Assembly: GCA_963662985.1 (NCBI GenBank)
Contig: OY760067.1
Coordinates: 2,302,800 to 2,366,799, forward strand
Source of the DNA: G963662985 sp963662985
GTDB taxonomy: Bacteria; Chloroflexota; Anaerolineae; Anaerolineales; UBA11579
Direction: 5' to 3'
Length of the DNA: 64,000 nucleotides
A program made the position numbers and the translations under genes. This document shows, piece by piece, positions 23,627 to 32,661 of this stretch. Position 1 is the first letter of the stretch, and the number at the start of each line of letters is the position of its first letter. Below the pieces are notes generated by a model. It made no database searches. It saw only the letters and a list, made by a program, of their open reading frames with translations, and was not told the DNA's origin.

Positions 23627-25087
23627 TTAGAACGGCCCTAAATTAATTAAAGAACCTATCCATAAAAATGCAATCGATAATAGTATTATTGGAATCCAAA
23701 TTTTAGTTGTCCACTTAATCCACTTAGCATAGGATACCCCACCAAGACCCAAACAAATCAATAAAGCAGGATTTGTGGGATAAATCATATTTGAGAATCC
23801 ATCTCCAAAGCAATAGGCTGTGACAGCAATTTGACGGGTAACACCGACAATATCAGCAATAGGTAACACAATTGGCATCAATAAAATCGCTTTTGCACCA
23901 GCAGAACCAATAAATAATTCCATCACTAAAGTAAGGATATAAATTAAGATAGATGCAATTGTGGGCTCTGTATTGCTAATCGAATTAGTTAATGTATACA
24001 GAATAGTATCCATCACACCGCCATTGGTAATGATGACTTTAATTGAACCAGCCATAAGAATTAATAAAATTCCAGGTAAAAATCCAACGATGCCTTCTCC
24101 AATTGCTTTCCAAATATCTTTATTCGGAGTCGAAGTTAACAATCCAGCGCCCAAACCTCCAATGAAGAACAACAAACCAACTAAAGGCATAGTGATTCCT
24201 GCATCAGAAATAAATGGGATAAATTCACCAGTTAGTAATAAAACCACAATTAAAATCAAAAATATAGAAAAGAAGATCACAGCTCTTTTCATTTTTGGAT
24301 CATCTGATTTGATTGAATCCATAGAGAAATCTTGATATTTATGCTTTTCTTCTGTGTCTAGCCCAAATAATAATGAATTCTCAGGGTCTTTGTCGACTTT
24401 CTTAGCATATTTCACGATAAAAAAGGCAAATATTGCGTAAGTAAGCAAAAAGAATGGAATTCTAAACCAAGCTCCACTAAACGCTGGTAATCCAGCGATA
24501 CTTTGGGCAACACCAATTGTAAAAGGATTTGTGATTGCGGCAGAAAAACCCATATTCGCAGCTAACACACTCATCCCAAGCCCCACAAGGGCATCCCAGC
24601 CAAGCGAATAAGCTAAGCCAACCATCAGAGGGGTAAGAGGGATAATTTCCTCTAGGATGCCGAAGAAGGCGCCTAACACCATAAAAAAGAAAGCAATTAC
24701 AAGAAGTAAGGTATATTTATTTCCGCTAAATTTTTGAATAAGGTTTCTTAAACCAAAGTGGATAATTCCAGCCTTTTCCATCACAGCAAATGCACCTGAC
24801 ACTAGAACAATGAAAATAATAATTACAATAATGATTAATGAATCAGGTCCCCATAATGTTTCGATAGGTGCTGTAAACCATCTCCAGATTGGATAGTTTG
24901 AAGTTTCAGTATAGTGAAAAGAATTTGGATCAATGATTGAGATTCCATTATCTTCTATAAAATCAAATGATCCAGCAGGGATTACTTTTGTGAGAATACC
25001 AGCTAACATCATAAGTACAAATAAGATAAGGACAGATTGAATAAAAGCTTTGGTGCTGATTTGAGCACCAGATTTTTCTTGTGACAT
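23627..25087 (-). CDS. YfcC-type (DcuC/ArcD-like) anion or amino-acid carrier
   Basis: 486 residues with about 11-12 membrane helices and a cytoplasmic loop near 225-265. Helices carry motifs of the YfcC/DcuC group: PAGSFDF near residue 38, GILEEIIPLTPLMVGLAYSLGWD, AANMGFSAAITNPFTIGVAQ and YCFGDGFSNMIYPTNPALL near the end. Members move C4-dicarboxylates, arginine/ornithine or similar compounds; the substrate cannot be read here. It follows oleD by 19 bp on the same strand with an RBS (GGAGAAAATCT-ATG), so it may be co-transcribed with the oleA-oleD pair. Confidence 0.8.
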   Translation of the reverse strand: MSQEKSGAQISTKAFIQSVLILFVLMMLAGILTKVIPAGSFDFIEDNGISIIDPNSFHYTETSNYPIWRWFTAPIETLWGPDSLIIIVIIIFIVLVSGAFAVMEKAGIIHFGLRNLIQKFSGNKYTLLLVIAFFFMVLGAFFGILEEIIPLTPLMVGLAYSLGWDALVGLGMSVLAANMGFSAAITNPFTIGVAQSIAGLPAFSGAWFRIPFFLLTYAIFAFFIVKYAKKVDKDPENSLLFGLDTEEKHKYQDFSMDSIKSDDPKMKRAVIFFSIFLILIVVLLLTGEFIPFISDAGITMPLVGLLFFIGGLGAGLLTSTPNKDIWKAIGEGIVGFLPGILLILMAGSIKVIITNGGVMDTILYTLTNSISNTEPTIASILIYILTLVMELFIGSAGAKAILLMPIVLPIADIVGVTRQIAVTAYCFGDGFSNMIYPTNPALLICLGLGGVSYAKWIKWTTKIWIPIILLSIAFLWIGSLINLGPF

Positions 25088-25106
25088 AGATTTTCTCCTA
25101 AAATAA

Positions 25107-26090
25107 TTACTTATAATACAACAATGTTTTTTCTAATGCTTCCTCCATGGTGTATTTTGGAGTATATCCAAAATCATTTTTTGCATTAGAAATATCATAA
25201 TAATGGCTCATTGCTAACTCACTTGCTAAGAATCTTGTAAAAGGTGGTTCTCCATTTAATGGAAGAATTTTATACGATAATTCCATTAATCCACCAGCAA
25301 TTCTAGCAAGCCACAATGGGAATTTAATTCTTATAGGGGGTATATCCAATGAATTTAATAATTGATTGATAAAATCCCATACATTCACAGGTTCATTTTG
25401 GCTAATAAAATATGCCTTCCCTGATATTTTTGACCCAATCTCTAATTTTTCAGCAGCTAGTAAATGTGCCCATGCAGCATCTTCAACATAAGTTAAATCA
25501 ACAAGATTTTGCCCGGTTCCAATTTGTGGCAACTTTCCTTGTTTAGCTTTTGCTAAAACTCTTGGGAAAAGGTGATTATCTCTTGGTCCAAAAATTAAGT
25601 GGGGACGTAGCGAACATGTAGCTAACTGTTCTGAATTAGCAGACTGAACTAATTGTTCAGCGATAGCTTTTGTGTGTGAATAGAAATTTTCATATTTATT
25701 GGGATAAGGAATACTCTCATTCACATTTTCTTGTGCTGAATTATTAAAAATTACACTAGGTGAACTTGTAAAAACCAATTTTTTTATACCGGTTTTAAGA
25801 CAAGCATCAATTATATTTTGAGTTCCAATTACATTTGCGTTATAGTATTCTTCCCACTTGCCCCAAAAGCCAGCTTTTGCAGCAACATGAAATACAATAT
25901 CGATAGATTGACATGCTTCAAATACTTTTTCGCTATTTTGTAAATCGGCGCGGAAAAGTTCCGCACCGATTTTTGTTAATTCAGGATATTCTCCTCGACA
26001 AAAGACTCTAACTTCGTGTCCTTGTTCAAGTAATTGTTCAACAATGTAGCGACCTAAAAAACCGCCACCTCCTGTGACTAATGCTTTCAT
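25107..26090 (-). CDS. OleD-like NAD(P)-dependent 3-beta-HSD/epimerase-family reductase
   Basis: 327 residues from the ATG at 26090, which gives the canonical MKALVTGGGGFLGRYIVEQL; an upstream in-frame ATG at 26108 lies inside oleA. This is an extended SDR with glycine motif TGGGGFLG, VFHVAAKAGFWG, catalytic Tyr in YSHTKAIAEQ, and RPHLIFGPRD. The sequence style (VFHVAAKAGFWGKWEEYYNAN, in parts) is that of OleD, which reduces the beta-keto acid made by OleA in head-to-head olefin biosynthesis. It starts 4 bp after the oleA stop. OleB and OleC are not in the window. Confidence 0.8.
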   Translation of the reverse strand: MKALVTGGGGFLGRYIVEQLLEQGHEVRVFCRGEYPELTKIGAELFRADLQNSEKVFEACQSIDIVFHVAAKAGFWGKWEEYYNANVIGTQNIIDACLKTGIKKLVFTSSPSVIFNNSAQENVNESIPYPNKYENFYSHTKAIAEQLVQSANSEQLATCSLRPHLIFGPRDNHLFPRVLAKAKQGKLPQIGTGQNLVDLTYVEDAAWAHLLAAEKLEIGSKISGKAYFISQNEPVNVWDFINQLLNSLDIPPIRIKFPLWLARIAGGLMELSYKILPLNGEPPFTRFLASELAMSHYYDISNAKNDFGYTPKYTMEEALEKTLLYYK

Positions 26091-26094
26091 ATTA

Positions 26095-27111
26095 TTACCA
26101 AGAAACACTCATCATTGTGCAATTGATTCCAGATCCTATACCGGTTAAAGCCACATGATCACCTTCTTTGATCTCGCCTTTTTCAACAGCCATCCCTAAT
26201 GCGGTTGGTAAACCAACAGGACCAACATTTCCATAATTGAATAAATTCTGATGAATTTTTTCTTTTGGAATTCCCAATTGTTCACTAAATTTATTTACGT
26301 GACGAACACTGATTTGATGGGGGACATATGCGTCGATAGTTTCAATTGACCAATTATCAATTTTTTGTTCTGCAAGCTTCCAGGTCTTTCCTGCTAATTC
26401 AATCCCAGCTTTTAATAGCCCTTGCGCATCTGTTTGCATTTCACTCATATTAGGAGCGATACACAGCCGATTGTATTGTGTGGCAGCCATAGTTACAGAC
26501 TTATTAATGACATGACCTGTTTTGGAGAGATCCTCTCGCGAAAGAAGCATTGCAACAGCGCCAGAACCTAATGTTAATGAAGCGAATTGATTAAAGAAAT
26601 ATAACATGTCTGAGGTTGGTTTTTTCAAACGTTCGATAGTGGCATACATCCCATCACGAACCGTTTCTGCACCTACTAATAAAGCATAATCAATTTGCCC
26701 CGCTTCAATCATCAATTGAGCAATATTCATACCATTGATAAACCCAAGACACGCATTAGTGATATCAAAATTTGCCGTCATTGGGCTTAATCCTAGGTTG
26801 CCATGAATCAAACAAGCAGTGGAGGGCTCCATATAATCACGAGAAACTGAACAATTAATAATTACTCCAAGTTTGTTTTTATCAAAATTGTGAGTATCAA
26901 AAAGTTTTTGTGCTGCAATTGTTGAAGCTTCGCTAGGTTTTGTACCAGGTTTAAAGAAATGTCTTTCTTTAATTCCAGTTAATTCTTCAATTCTCCCGCT
27001 TGGTACATTTAAACGTTGCATAGCTTCACTTAATTCAGCTTCAAGCTCTAATGAAGTAACAATATCTTCTCCTTCATAATAACTAATGGCTTCAATTGTA
27101 GTTTTAGTCAT
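26095..27111 (-). CDS. OleA-like thiolase-superfamily condensing enzyme (KAS III-like)
   Basis: 338 residues. The catalytic Cys is C121 in ITNACLGFINGM; the His is in YVPHQIS and the Asn in LFNYGNVGPVGLPTALG. The segment CSVSRDYMEPSTA, with E95, matches the OleA feature in which a Glu acts as the extra base for head-to-head condensation of two acyl-CoAs. OleA makes a beta-keto acid that OleD reduces. The RBS is GGAG. A promoter with an extended -10 box lies at 27145. Other KAS III-like roles (beta-lactone or aryl-polyene synthesis) cannot be excluded. Confidence 0.8.
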   Translation of the reverse strand: MTKTTIEAISYYEGEDIVTSLELEAELSEAMQRLNVPSGRIEELTGIKERHFFKPGTKPSEASTIAAQKLFDTHNFDKNKLGVIINCSVSRDYMEPSTACLIHGNLGLSPMTANFDITNACLGFINGMNIAQLMIEAGQIDYALLVGAETVRDGMYATIERLKKPTSDMLYFFNQFASLTLGSGAVAMLLSREDLSKTGHVINKSVTMAATQYNRLCIAPNMSEMQTDAQGLLKAGIELAGKTWKLAEQKIDNWSIETIDAYVPHQISVRHVNKFSEQLGIPKEKIHQNLFNYGNVGPVGLPTALGMAVEKGEIKEGDHVALTGIGSGINCTMMSVSW

Positions 27112-27138
27112 ATTAACGCTCCATTTTTAATTTAATTT

Positions 27139-27154
27139 CTGATTATTATATCAG
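27139..27154 (-). promoter_or_regulatory. oleA promoter -10 box inside a small palindrome
   Basis: On the minus strand TGA-TATAAT (27153-27145) is framed by the inverted repeat CTGAT / ATCAG. It lies between the ammonia-lyase stop and the oleA start and suggests separate transcription of oleA-oleD. Confidence 0.5.
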
Positions 27155-27196
27155 TTTATGTAATACTTTCTGTTAATGATATTTTTATCTGAAGAA

Positions 27197-29074
27197 TTAT
27201 TCAAAAATTAAGTCTTTTTTATTAATTAAATTTATTATTCTTAGGATATAGGGTTGAAGAAAACGATCTTCAAGTGTTTTTACTCTCAAATCTGGTAATG
27301 GGTTATTATCATTAAATAAGGTGTTGAAAATAATCTTTACAAATTTTGAATTAATTTTACCTGTTTGAGGAAATAAACCGTTTTCTCTATAATGCATAAT
27401 GATTTCATCAACTCGATCTCTTTCATAATCAATTTTTTGTTCTGGTAGAAATTCTTTGTCTTCAATTTTTTCATTAAGATCATAGATTCGCCAATAAACA
27501 CCTAAAGATGCACATAAAAGTTCGACAGCAATCACAGTTTTTGTATTTTCAATAATCTGTCTAGCATGTCGTGCAGCATTCATACTCATACTTACATGAT
27601 CTTCTTGAGAACCGGAAGTGGGAATACTATCTACACTATCTGGGTGTGCTAAAGTTTTGCTATCAGATACTAAACTAGCCGCCAAATATTGCGGGATCAT
27701 CATTCCACTCGTGATGCCAGGTTTAATTTCTGGTTGCAAGAAAGGAGGAAGACCATGATTTAAATTTGGCACTGTAAGACGGAAAGTTCTCCGTTCACTA
27801 ATACTCGCTAAATCTGTCATAATGATTTTGAGCAAATCCATTGCATAAGCTATAGGTGCTCCATGAAAATTTCCACCAGAGACAGCTCTATAATTTCTTT
27901 CTAAATAAAGGGGATGAGTTGGATCAAAGTTAAAAATCATAGGATTATCTGTTGCAGCATTGATTTCTTTTGAAACGGTATCTTTAATAAAATTCAAACA
28001 ATCTCGAATAGCGCCTGTTACTTGTGGAGTTACTCTTAATGAATATGGGTCTTGTGGTGGAACAAATCTTGGATCTTTATCCAGATTGCCATCTACAAGG
28101 GTACTACCTTCTAAATAAAGTAATATCTTTTCAGAAGTAACTAATTGTCCAGATTGGTTGCGCACTTTTTGAATTTGTGGGAAGAATGCATCTCTAAATC
28201 CAAGCATTGCTTCCAAAGATAAACTTGCGCTGATTTCAGCATGTTCAATTAACTTTTCAGCATCATAGACAGAAATAGCTCCTATGGCTGCAGAGAAAGT
28301 AGCTCCATTATTTATCGCTAATCCTTCTTTTGCACCTAATTCTATTTGATCAATCTTTTTAATCTTCATAATTTCAACTGCTGGCAAAATTGCATACCAT
28401 TTTTCATCTTCTAAAAGTGTTTCTTGATATAGATTCACGTCATCTTTATCAATCAACATCAATGCTTTTCCACTTTCTTGATAATAATCATCCGGAAGGT
28501 TTTTTAATTTCTCATATGATTCTGGTCGCTTTGATAACATTATTCCGAGATGTGCTAAAGGTGCTAAGTCTCCAGAGGCTCCTACTGATCCATATTCAGG
28601 TACCATTGGACATATATTTGCATTTAACATTTTTACAATTGTATTAACAACAATTGGTCTTACACCTGAATATCCAAGAGCTAACGAATTTGCCCGAATC
28701 AACATTGCAGCCCGAACCACTTCTACAGAGAGAGGTTTTCCAGTACCGGAAGCATGACTTACTAATAAATTTCTAGTTACTCTAGGTATATCTTCTTCAA
28801 CGAGCCCTTCACGACCAGATTTTGCACCAAAGCCAGTGTTTACTCCATAATAAGATTTTGGTTTTAGACCTTCATTGATACGATCAATATTTTGTTTAAC
28901 AACATCTTCAACCCATTTTCGACTTATGAGCATTCGTTTATAAGCTTCATCAGCTTTCTCATCACCACTTTTACTCGTTATTTCTTGTACTTCATATTGA
29001 TATCTTGCGACATTTACTACATCTTCAATTGTTAATTCACCTGTTCCTAAGAGTATGGCTTTATCTTTTTTCAT
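27197..29074 (-). CDS. Histidine/aromatic amino-acid ammonia-lyase, enlarged form
   Basis: 625 residues, compared with about 500-510 for bacterial HAL. The MIO cofactor triad is A166-S167-G168 in GSVGASGDLAPLAHL; YYGVNTGFG (76-83) and PTSGSQEDHVSM are in place. The selectivity pair is S106-H107 (LLVSHASG), as in histidine lyases, and not FL or HL as in Phe/Tyr lyases, which favours histidine. Extra length sits in an insertion around 185-230 (acidic, with KLKNLPDDYYQ) and in N- and C-terminal extensions. It would convert histidine to urocanate and ammonia. No hutU/hutI/hutG genes are near. Its neighbours are thrC (separated by a terminator) and oleA. Confidence 0.85.
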   Translation of the reverse strand: MKKDKAILLGTGELTIEDVVNVARYQYEVQEITSKSGDEKADEAYKRMLISRKWVEDVVKQNIDRINEGLKPKSYYGVNTGFGAKSGREGLVEEDIPRVTRNLLVSHASGTGKPLSVEVVRAAMLIRANSLALGYSGVRPIVVNTIVKMLNANICPMVPEYGSVGASGDLAPLAHLGIMLSKRPESYEKLKNLPDDYYQESGKALMLIDKDDVNLYQETLLEDEKWYAILPAVEIMKIKKIDQIELGAKEGLAINNGATFSAAIGAISVYDAEKLIEHAEISASLSLEAMLGFRDAFFPQIQKVRNQSGQLVTSEKILLYLEGSTLVDGNLDKDPRFVPPQDPYSLRVTPQVTGAIRDCLNFIKDTVSKEINAATDNPMIFNFDPTHPLYLERNYRAVSGGNFHGAPIAYAMDLLKIIMTDLASISERRTFRLTVPNLNHGLPPFLQPEIKPGITSGMMIPQYLAASLVSDSKTLAHPDSVDSIPTSGSQEDHVSMSMNAARHARQIIENTKTVIAVELLCASLGVYWRIYDLNEKIEDKEFLPEQKIDYERDRVDEIIMHYRENGLFPQTGKINSKFVKIIFNTLFNDNNPLPDLRVKTLEDRFLQPYILRIINLINKKDLIFE

Positions 29075-29090
29075 AGTATCACCTTAAGTA

Positions 29091-29118
29091 AAAAGCTGGA
29101 ATTTAAAAAATCCCAGCT
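29091..29118 (-). terminator. Terminator of the threonine operon
   Basis: On the minus strand an 11-bp stem (AGCTGGGATTT / AAATTCCAGCT with one G-U pair) is followed by T4-T5. It lies 45 bp after thrC and separates that operon from the ammonia-lyase gene. Confidence 0.75.
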
Positions 29119-29162
29119 ATTAATTTAATTATTTCTGGATGAAATGATTCAACATGTGATTA

Positions 29163-30485
29163 TTATAGCGCAAGTTTATTTACAATGTCCATAACTGCAC
29201 CATAATCTGCGGGTAATAATTGAGGTGGGTTGGCATATTTTGATTGTATATTTTCTAGTTGAGATTGATGGTATTTTACTTTGAAGTCTGAAAACTTTAA
29301 CCCATGTGCAGTTGAGATAACAATTACACGCTCATCTTTTTTGATGATTCCATCATCCAATAATTTGAATAAAGTTGCTAAAGCAACGCCTGTATGAGGA
29401 CAACAATACATACCAGTTAAATCTGCTCTTGCAGCAGCATTCGCCAATTCTTCTTCAGTAGCCTGTTCTACAACACCATCAAATTGTTTTAAGATTTTTA
29501 CTGCACGATCATAACTTACAGGATTTCCAATTTGAATTGCACTTGCTAATGTGGATTTTGCTTTAACTGGCTTAAATTCTGTAAAATTGGTTCGATAACT
29601 TTCATATAAAGGATTTGCATTCGCTGCTTGTGCACAGACTAGCCTTGGTAATTTATCAATAAGTCCTAATTCTTTTAGCATCAGGAATCCTTTTCCAATT
29701 GCTGATATATTACCTAAATTTCCAGAAGGGAGAATTATCCAATCAGGGGCTGTCCAACTAAATTGTTGGCAAATTTCAATCGCAACTGTTTTTTGTCCTT
29801 CCATTCTCAGAGAATTCATGGAATTTGCTAAATAAATATTGGGATCAAGTGTCATTTCTTGCACAATTTTCATACAACCATCAAAATCAGTATCTAATGC
29901 TAATACGTGGGCGCCATTAGCTATTGGTTGGATGAGTTGTGCGGTTGAAACTTTATTATTTGGTAAAAGAATTAATGCAGGAATATCTGCTGCTGCGGCA
30001 TATGCAGCCAATGCAGCAGAAGTATCACCAGTTGAAGCACATGCAACTGCTTTTATTTTTTTGCCATCCGCTAACATTTGATTTACGGCAGAAACTAAAA
30101 CAGTCATTCCTAAATCCTTAAAAGATCCTGTATGACTATTGCCACATAATTTCACCCATAGATCTTTCATTCCAAGTTCTTTTCCAAGACGTTGTGCCAT
30201 ATAAACGTTTGTATTTCCTTCATACATGGAAATAATATTTTCATCTTTTATTTGAGGCAAAACCCATTCTTTTTTACCCCAAACACCAGACCCATATGGA
30301 AAGTCTCTAGACATAGTTCTTTCATCAAATAATTTTTGCCAATCTTCAGCACTTACTTTTTTTAAGGCTTCTAAATCATGCTCAACATTTAATAAACCAC
30401 CGCACTTATCACAACGGTATTTTATATCGTAAACATCATATTGTTCTCCACATTTAATACATTCATACCAAGCATTATATTTCAT
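29163..30485 (-). CDS. thrC: Threonine synthase
   Basis: 440 residues, PLP-dependent fold-type II. The N-terminus has a zinc-ribbon (C9, C12, C25, C28), followed by the PLP Lys K123 in CGNSHTGSFKDLG, ACASTGDTSAALAAYAAAA, and the glycine loop SGNLGN. It converts O-phospho-L-homoserine to threonine. The start codon overlaps the stop of the HAD-like gene by one base (TAATG). It is the last gene of the operon, followed by a terminator. Confidence 0.95.
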   Translation of the reverse strand: MKYNAWYECIKCGEQYDVYDIKYRCDKCGGLLNVEHDLEALKKVSAEDWQKLFDERTMSRDFPYGSGVWGKKEWVLPQIKDENIISMYEGNTNVYMAQRLGKELGMKDLWVKLCGNSHTGSFKDLGMTVLVSAVNQMLADGKKIKAVACASTGDTSAALAAYAAAADIPALILLPNNKVSTAQLIQPIANGAHVLALDTDFDGCMKIVQEMTLDPNIYLANSMNSLRMEGQKTVAIEICQQFSWTAPDWIILPSGNLGNISAIGKGFLMLKELGLIDKLPRLVCAQAANANPLYESYRTNFTEFKPVKAKSTLASAIQIGNPVSYDRAVKILKQFDGVVEQATEEELANAAARADLTGMYCCPHTGVALATLFKLLDDGIIKKDERVIVISTAHGLKFSDFKVKYHQSQLENIQSKYANPPQLLPADYGAVMDIVNKLAL

Positions 30486-31612
30486 TAAATTCCTCCTTCA
30501 ATAACCGCTGTAGATAGTTGATGTAAAGGCAACATGCCGTTCGACATTTGTTCTTTGGTTGGAATAGAAGCTTCATCAGGTTTATCGGATAACCCAAAAA
30601 CAAGAATACCTGACTTTTCAGCCTCTATTGCAAAATTATAAACTTCACCAGTGATTACAATTTGTGAATCTAAGATTTTTTGTTTGTTACTTGATGTTGG
30701 TTTAATAAATTTTTGAGAAGTAGCAATATATTCAGATTTTCTAAATTCCTTAAAAGGTGTAGGATCACCTAAATTATAAAAATAAAAGAATTCAGAATGC
30801 AAATCATGAAGTTCTTTAGATAAATTTTCTTGTAGATTTTCAACGGCTATTATAAATTTATCTAAGCTATAATTTTTATCAAGAGCACTTTTGAATATTT
30901 CATCTTTATTAAAAAGGCCAGCGCGAATTATTAAACTAATATATACTAAATAATCTTGATTATCTTTTGTAAAATGATGATAGAGTGGTTTGTTGAGTAT
31001 GGAATATATTTCAATGAATAATGGATCTTCTTTATCAATCTTAAGATATTGAGTTAAGAGCATTTGAGCAGCTTCTAATCGTACATAATCAATTACCTTA
31101 TCATTTCTTCCTCTTGCGCCAACCATTGTTTTGTCCATATCAATTAAAAGGACAGAGGAAGCGTCAAAATGTACTCCATTATAAAGAATTTCTTTTTTAA
31201 ATAGTTCGATGTTGTTCCAATGATTGCTCTTATAAATAGAGCCATAATCTGAATTAATTAATGAAAAATCATTCGTCTCTTCATTTTTTTCGTCACAAAT
31301 GTAACAAAATCCATTCCAATTTGTATATTTAATAATATTTTGGAATGCCCCCCCATCATTCATCAAAGTGTCACCAATATAAATTAAATTTTTAATATCT
31401 TTATTTTTTGTCTTATGCGCTTCTTTCAAAAAATATGTAATTGTTTCTGCATAAAGTAATTCTGTTTTTCTTGGCAATAAGGCATCTGAATCTTTTTTTT
31501 CTTTCATATAATCAACAAAAGAAGGAAGGGTTTTATTATAAGGAATTAAATTTCGATAAACGATATTATCGTGTAAAAAATCATTGATTGATCCAACAGT
31601 TGAAATACTCAT
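30485..31612 (-). CDS. HAD-like protein with permuted motif order, in the threonine operon
   Basis: 375 residues. HAD-type motifs are visible but in the order III-IV-I-II: a Lys followed by a helix (LPRKTELLYAETITYFLKEA, K49), then YIGDTLMND (D81, D86, motif IV), then LLIDMDKTMVG (D158, D160, T162, motif I), and near the C-terminus ILVFGLSDKPDE (S342, motif II). A helical segment of about 160 residues between I and II could be a cap. The same elements in ordinary HAD proteins run I-II-III-IV, so this reads as a circular permutation. It overlaps asd by 4 bp and thrC by 1 bp, so it must act with them. A role in making phosphohomoserine is an inference (the known HAD enzyme ThrH transfers phosphate to homoserine). 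Confidence 0.65.
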   Translation of the reverse strand: MSISTVGSINDFLHDNIVYRNLIPYNKTLPSFVDYMKEKKDSDALLPRKTELLYAETITYFLKEAHKTKNKDIKNLIYIGDTLMNDGGAFQNIIKYTNWNGFCYICDEKNEETNDFSLINSDYGSIYKSNHWNNIELFKKEILYNGVHFDASSVLLIDMDKTMVGARGRNDKVIDYVRLEAAQMLLTQYLKIDKEDPLFIEIYSILNKPLYHHFTKDNQDYLVYISLIIRAGLFNKDEIFKSALDKNYSLDKFIIAVENLQENLSKELHDLHSEFFYFYNLGDPTPFKEFRKSEYIATSQKFIKPTSSNKQKILDSQIVITGEVYNFAIEAEKSGILVFGLSDKPDEASIPTKEQMSNGMLPLHQLSTAVIEGGI

Positions 31613-32661
31613 TTTATATAACCAGCCTTTACCAACATTTCAGCGTTTAGAACGGATCCACCTGCTGCCCCTCTTATAGCGTTGTGTGCTACACTAACCA
31701 TTTTTATATCTAAAATTGAGCAAGATCTTACTCGTCCAACTGTACAGATCATGCCCTTATCAGTGTCTCGATCGCGTCTTGGCTGAGGGCGATTATCTTC
31801 ATCCCGAACTATTATTACATTTCCATTTGGAGAAGAGGGAAGGTTTTGTGCTATTTCAGGTCCTTTATGTTCTTTCATGATTTGAATAGCTTCTTCAATG
31901 GATGGAGCTTTTTCGAAACCAATTGATAAACATACTGTATGACCATGAGAAACGTTGACACGGTTTGTTTGGGCACTTATAACCATTTCACTAGGTTTTT
32001 GTTCTAAACCTTGCAAACTGCCTAACAAAAGCCGGCTTTCATTTTCTACTTTTTCTTCTTCACCTCCAATAAACGGAATAACGTTGTCATAAATATCAAG
32101 AAAAGGAATGCCGGGATGACCCGCTCCAGAAACAGCTTGTAGAGATACAACAGCTAATTTATTGATTTTATATATTTGATTGATTGGAGCTATTGGCATA
32201 ACAACATTGGTGGTTGTGCAATTGGGGCTTGTAAGTAAATATCCATCCCAGCCACATGCTTCTTTTTGTTTTTCGATTAATGCTATATGATCTCCATTGA
32301 CTTCAGGAATAAGAACTGGAACATTTGGGTGTTGGCGATAAGCTGAAGCATTTGAACAAACAGCAATACCTTGATATGCTAATTTCGCTTCGATTTCTTT
32401 TGCTACCTGCGTTGGTAAAGCTGAAAAAGCAATTTTACATGGAAGTTCATCTTCCAAAGATAACACTTGCATATCTAAGAGATAGGATGGGGGATCTCCT
32501 GCAATTACCCAATTGCAAGCTTCTCTAAAAGTTTTTCCTACACTTCTCTGAGAGCCAACTAAAGCTGAAATTTCAAACCATGGGTGATCAGCTAATAATT
32601 CAATAAAACGTTGCCCAACGATTCCTGTGGCACCTAAAATAGCAACTGGGATTTTATTCAT
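31609..32661 (-). CDS. asd: Aspartate-semialdehyde dehydrogenase
   Basis: 350 residues from the ATG at 32661, preceded by AGGAG; an ATG-like start at 32694 lies within lysC and is rejected. NADP-binding GATGIVGQRF (10-19), catalytic Cys C148 in TSPNCTTTN, HPNVPVLIPEVN, and NRVNVSHGHT with the base His mark the archaeal/fungal-type branch of the family. It reduces aspartyl-phosphate to the semialdehyde. The gene overlaps lysC by 8 bp upstream and the HAD-like gene by 4 bp downstream (ATGA), so the operon is translationally coupled throughout. Confidence 0.95.
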   Translation of the reverse strand: MNKIPVAILGATGIVGQRFIELLADHPWFEISALVGSQRSVGKTFREACNWVIAGDPPSYLLDMQVLSLEDELPCKIAFSALPTQVAKEIEAKLAYQGIAVCSNASAYRQHPNVPVLIPEVNGDHIALIEKQKEACGWDGYLLTSPNCTTTNVVMPIAPINQIYKINKLAVVSLQAVSGAGHPGIPFLDIYDNVIPFIGGEEEKVENESRLLLGSLQGLEQKPSEMVISAQTNRVNVSHGHTVCLSIGFEKAPSIEEAIQIMKEHKGPEIAQNLPSSPNGNVIIVRDEDNRPQPRRDRDTDKGMICTVGRVRSCSILDIKMVSVAHNAIRGAAGGSVLNAEMLVKAGYIK

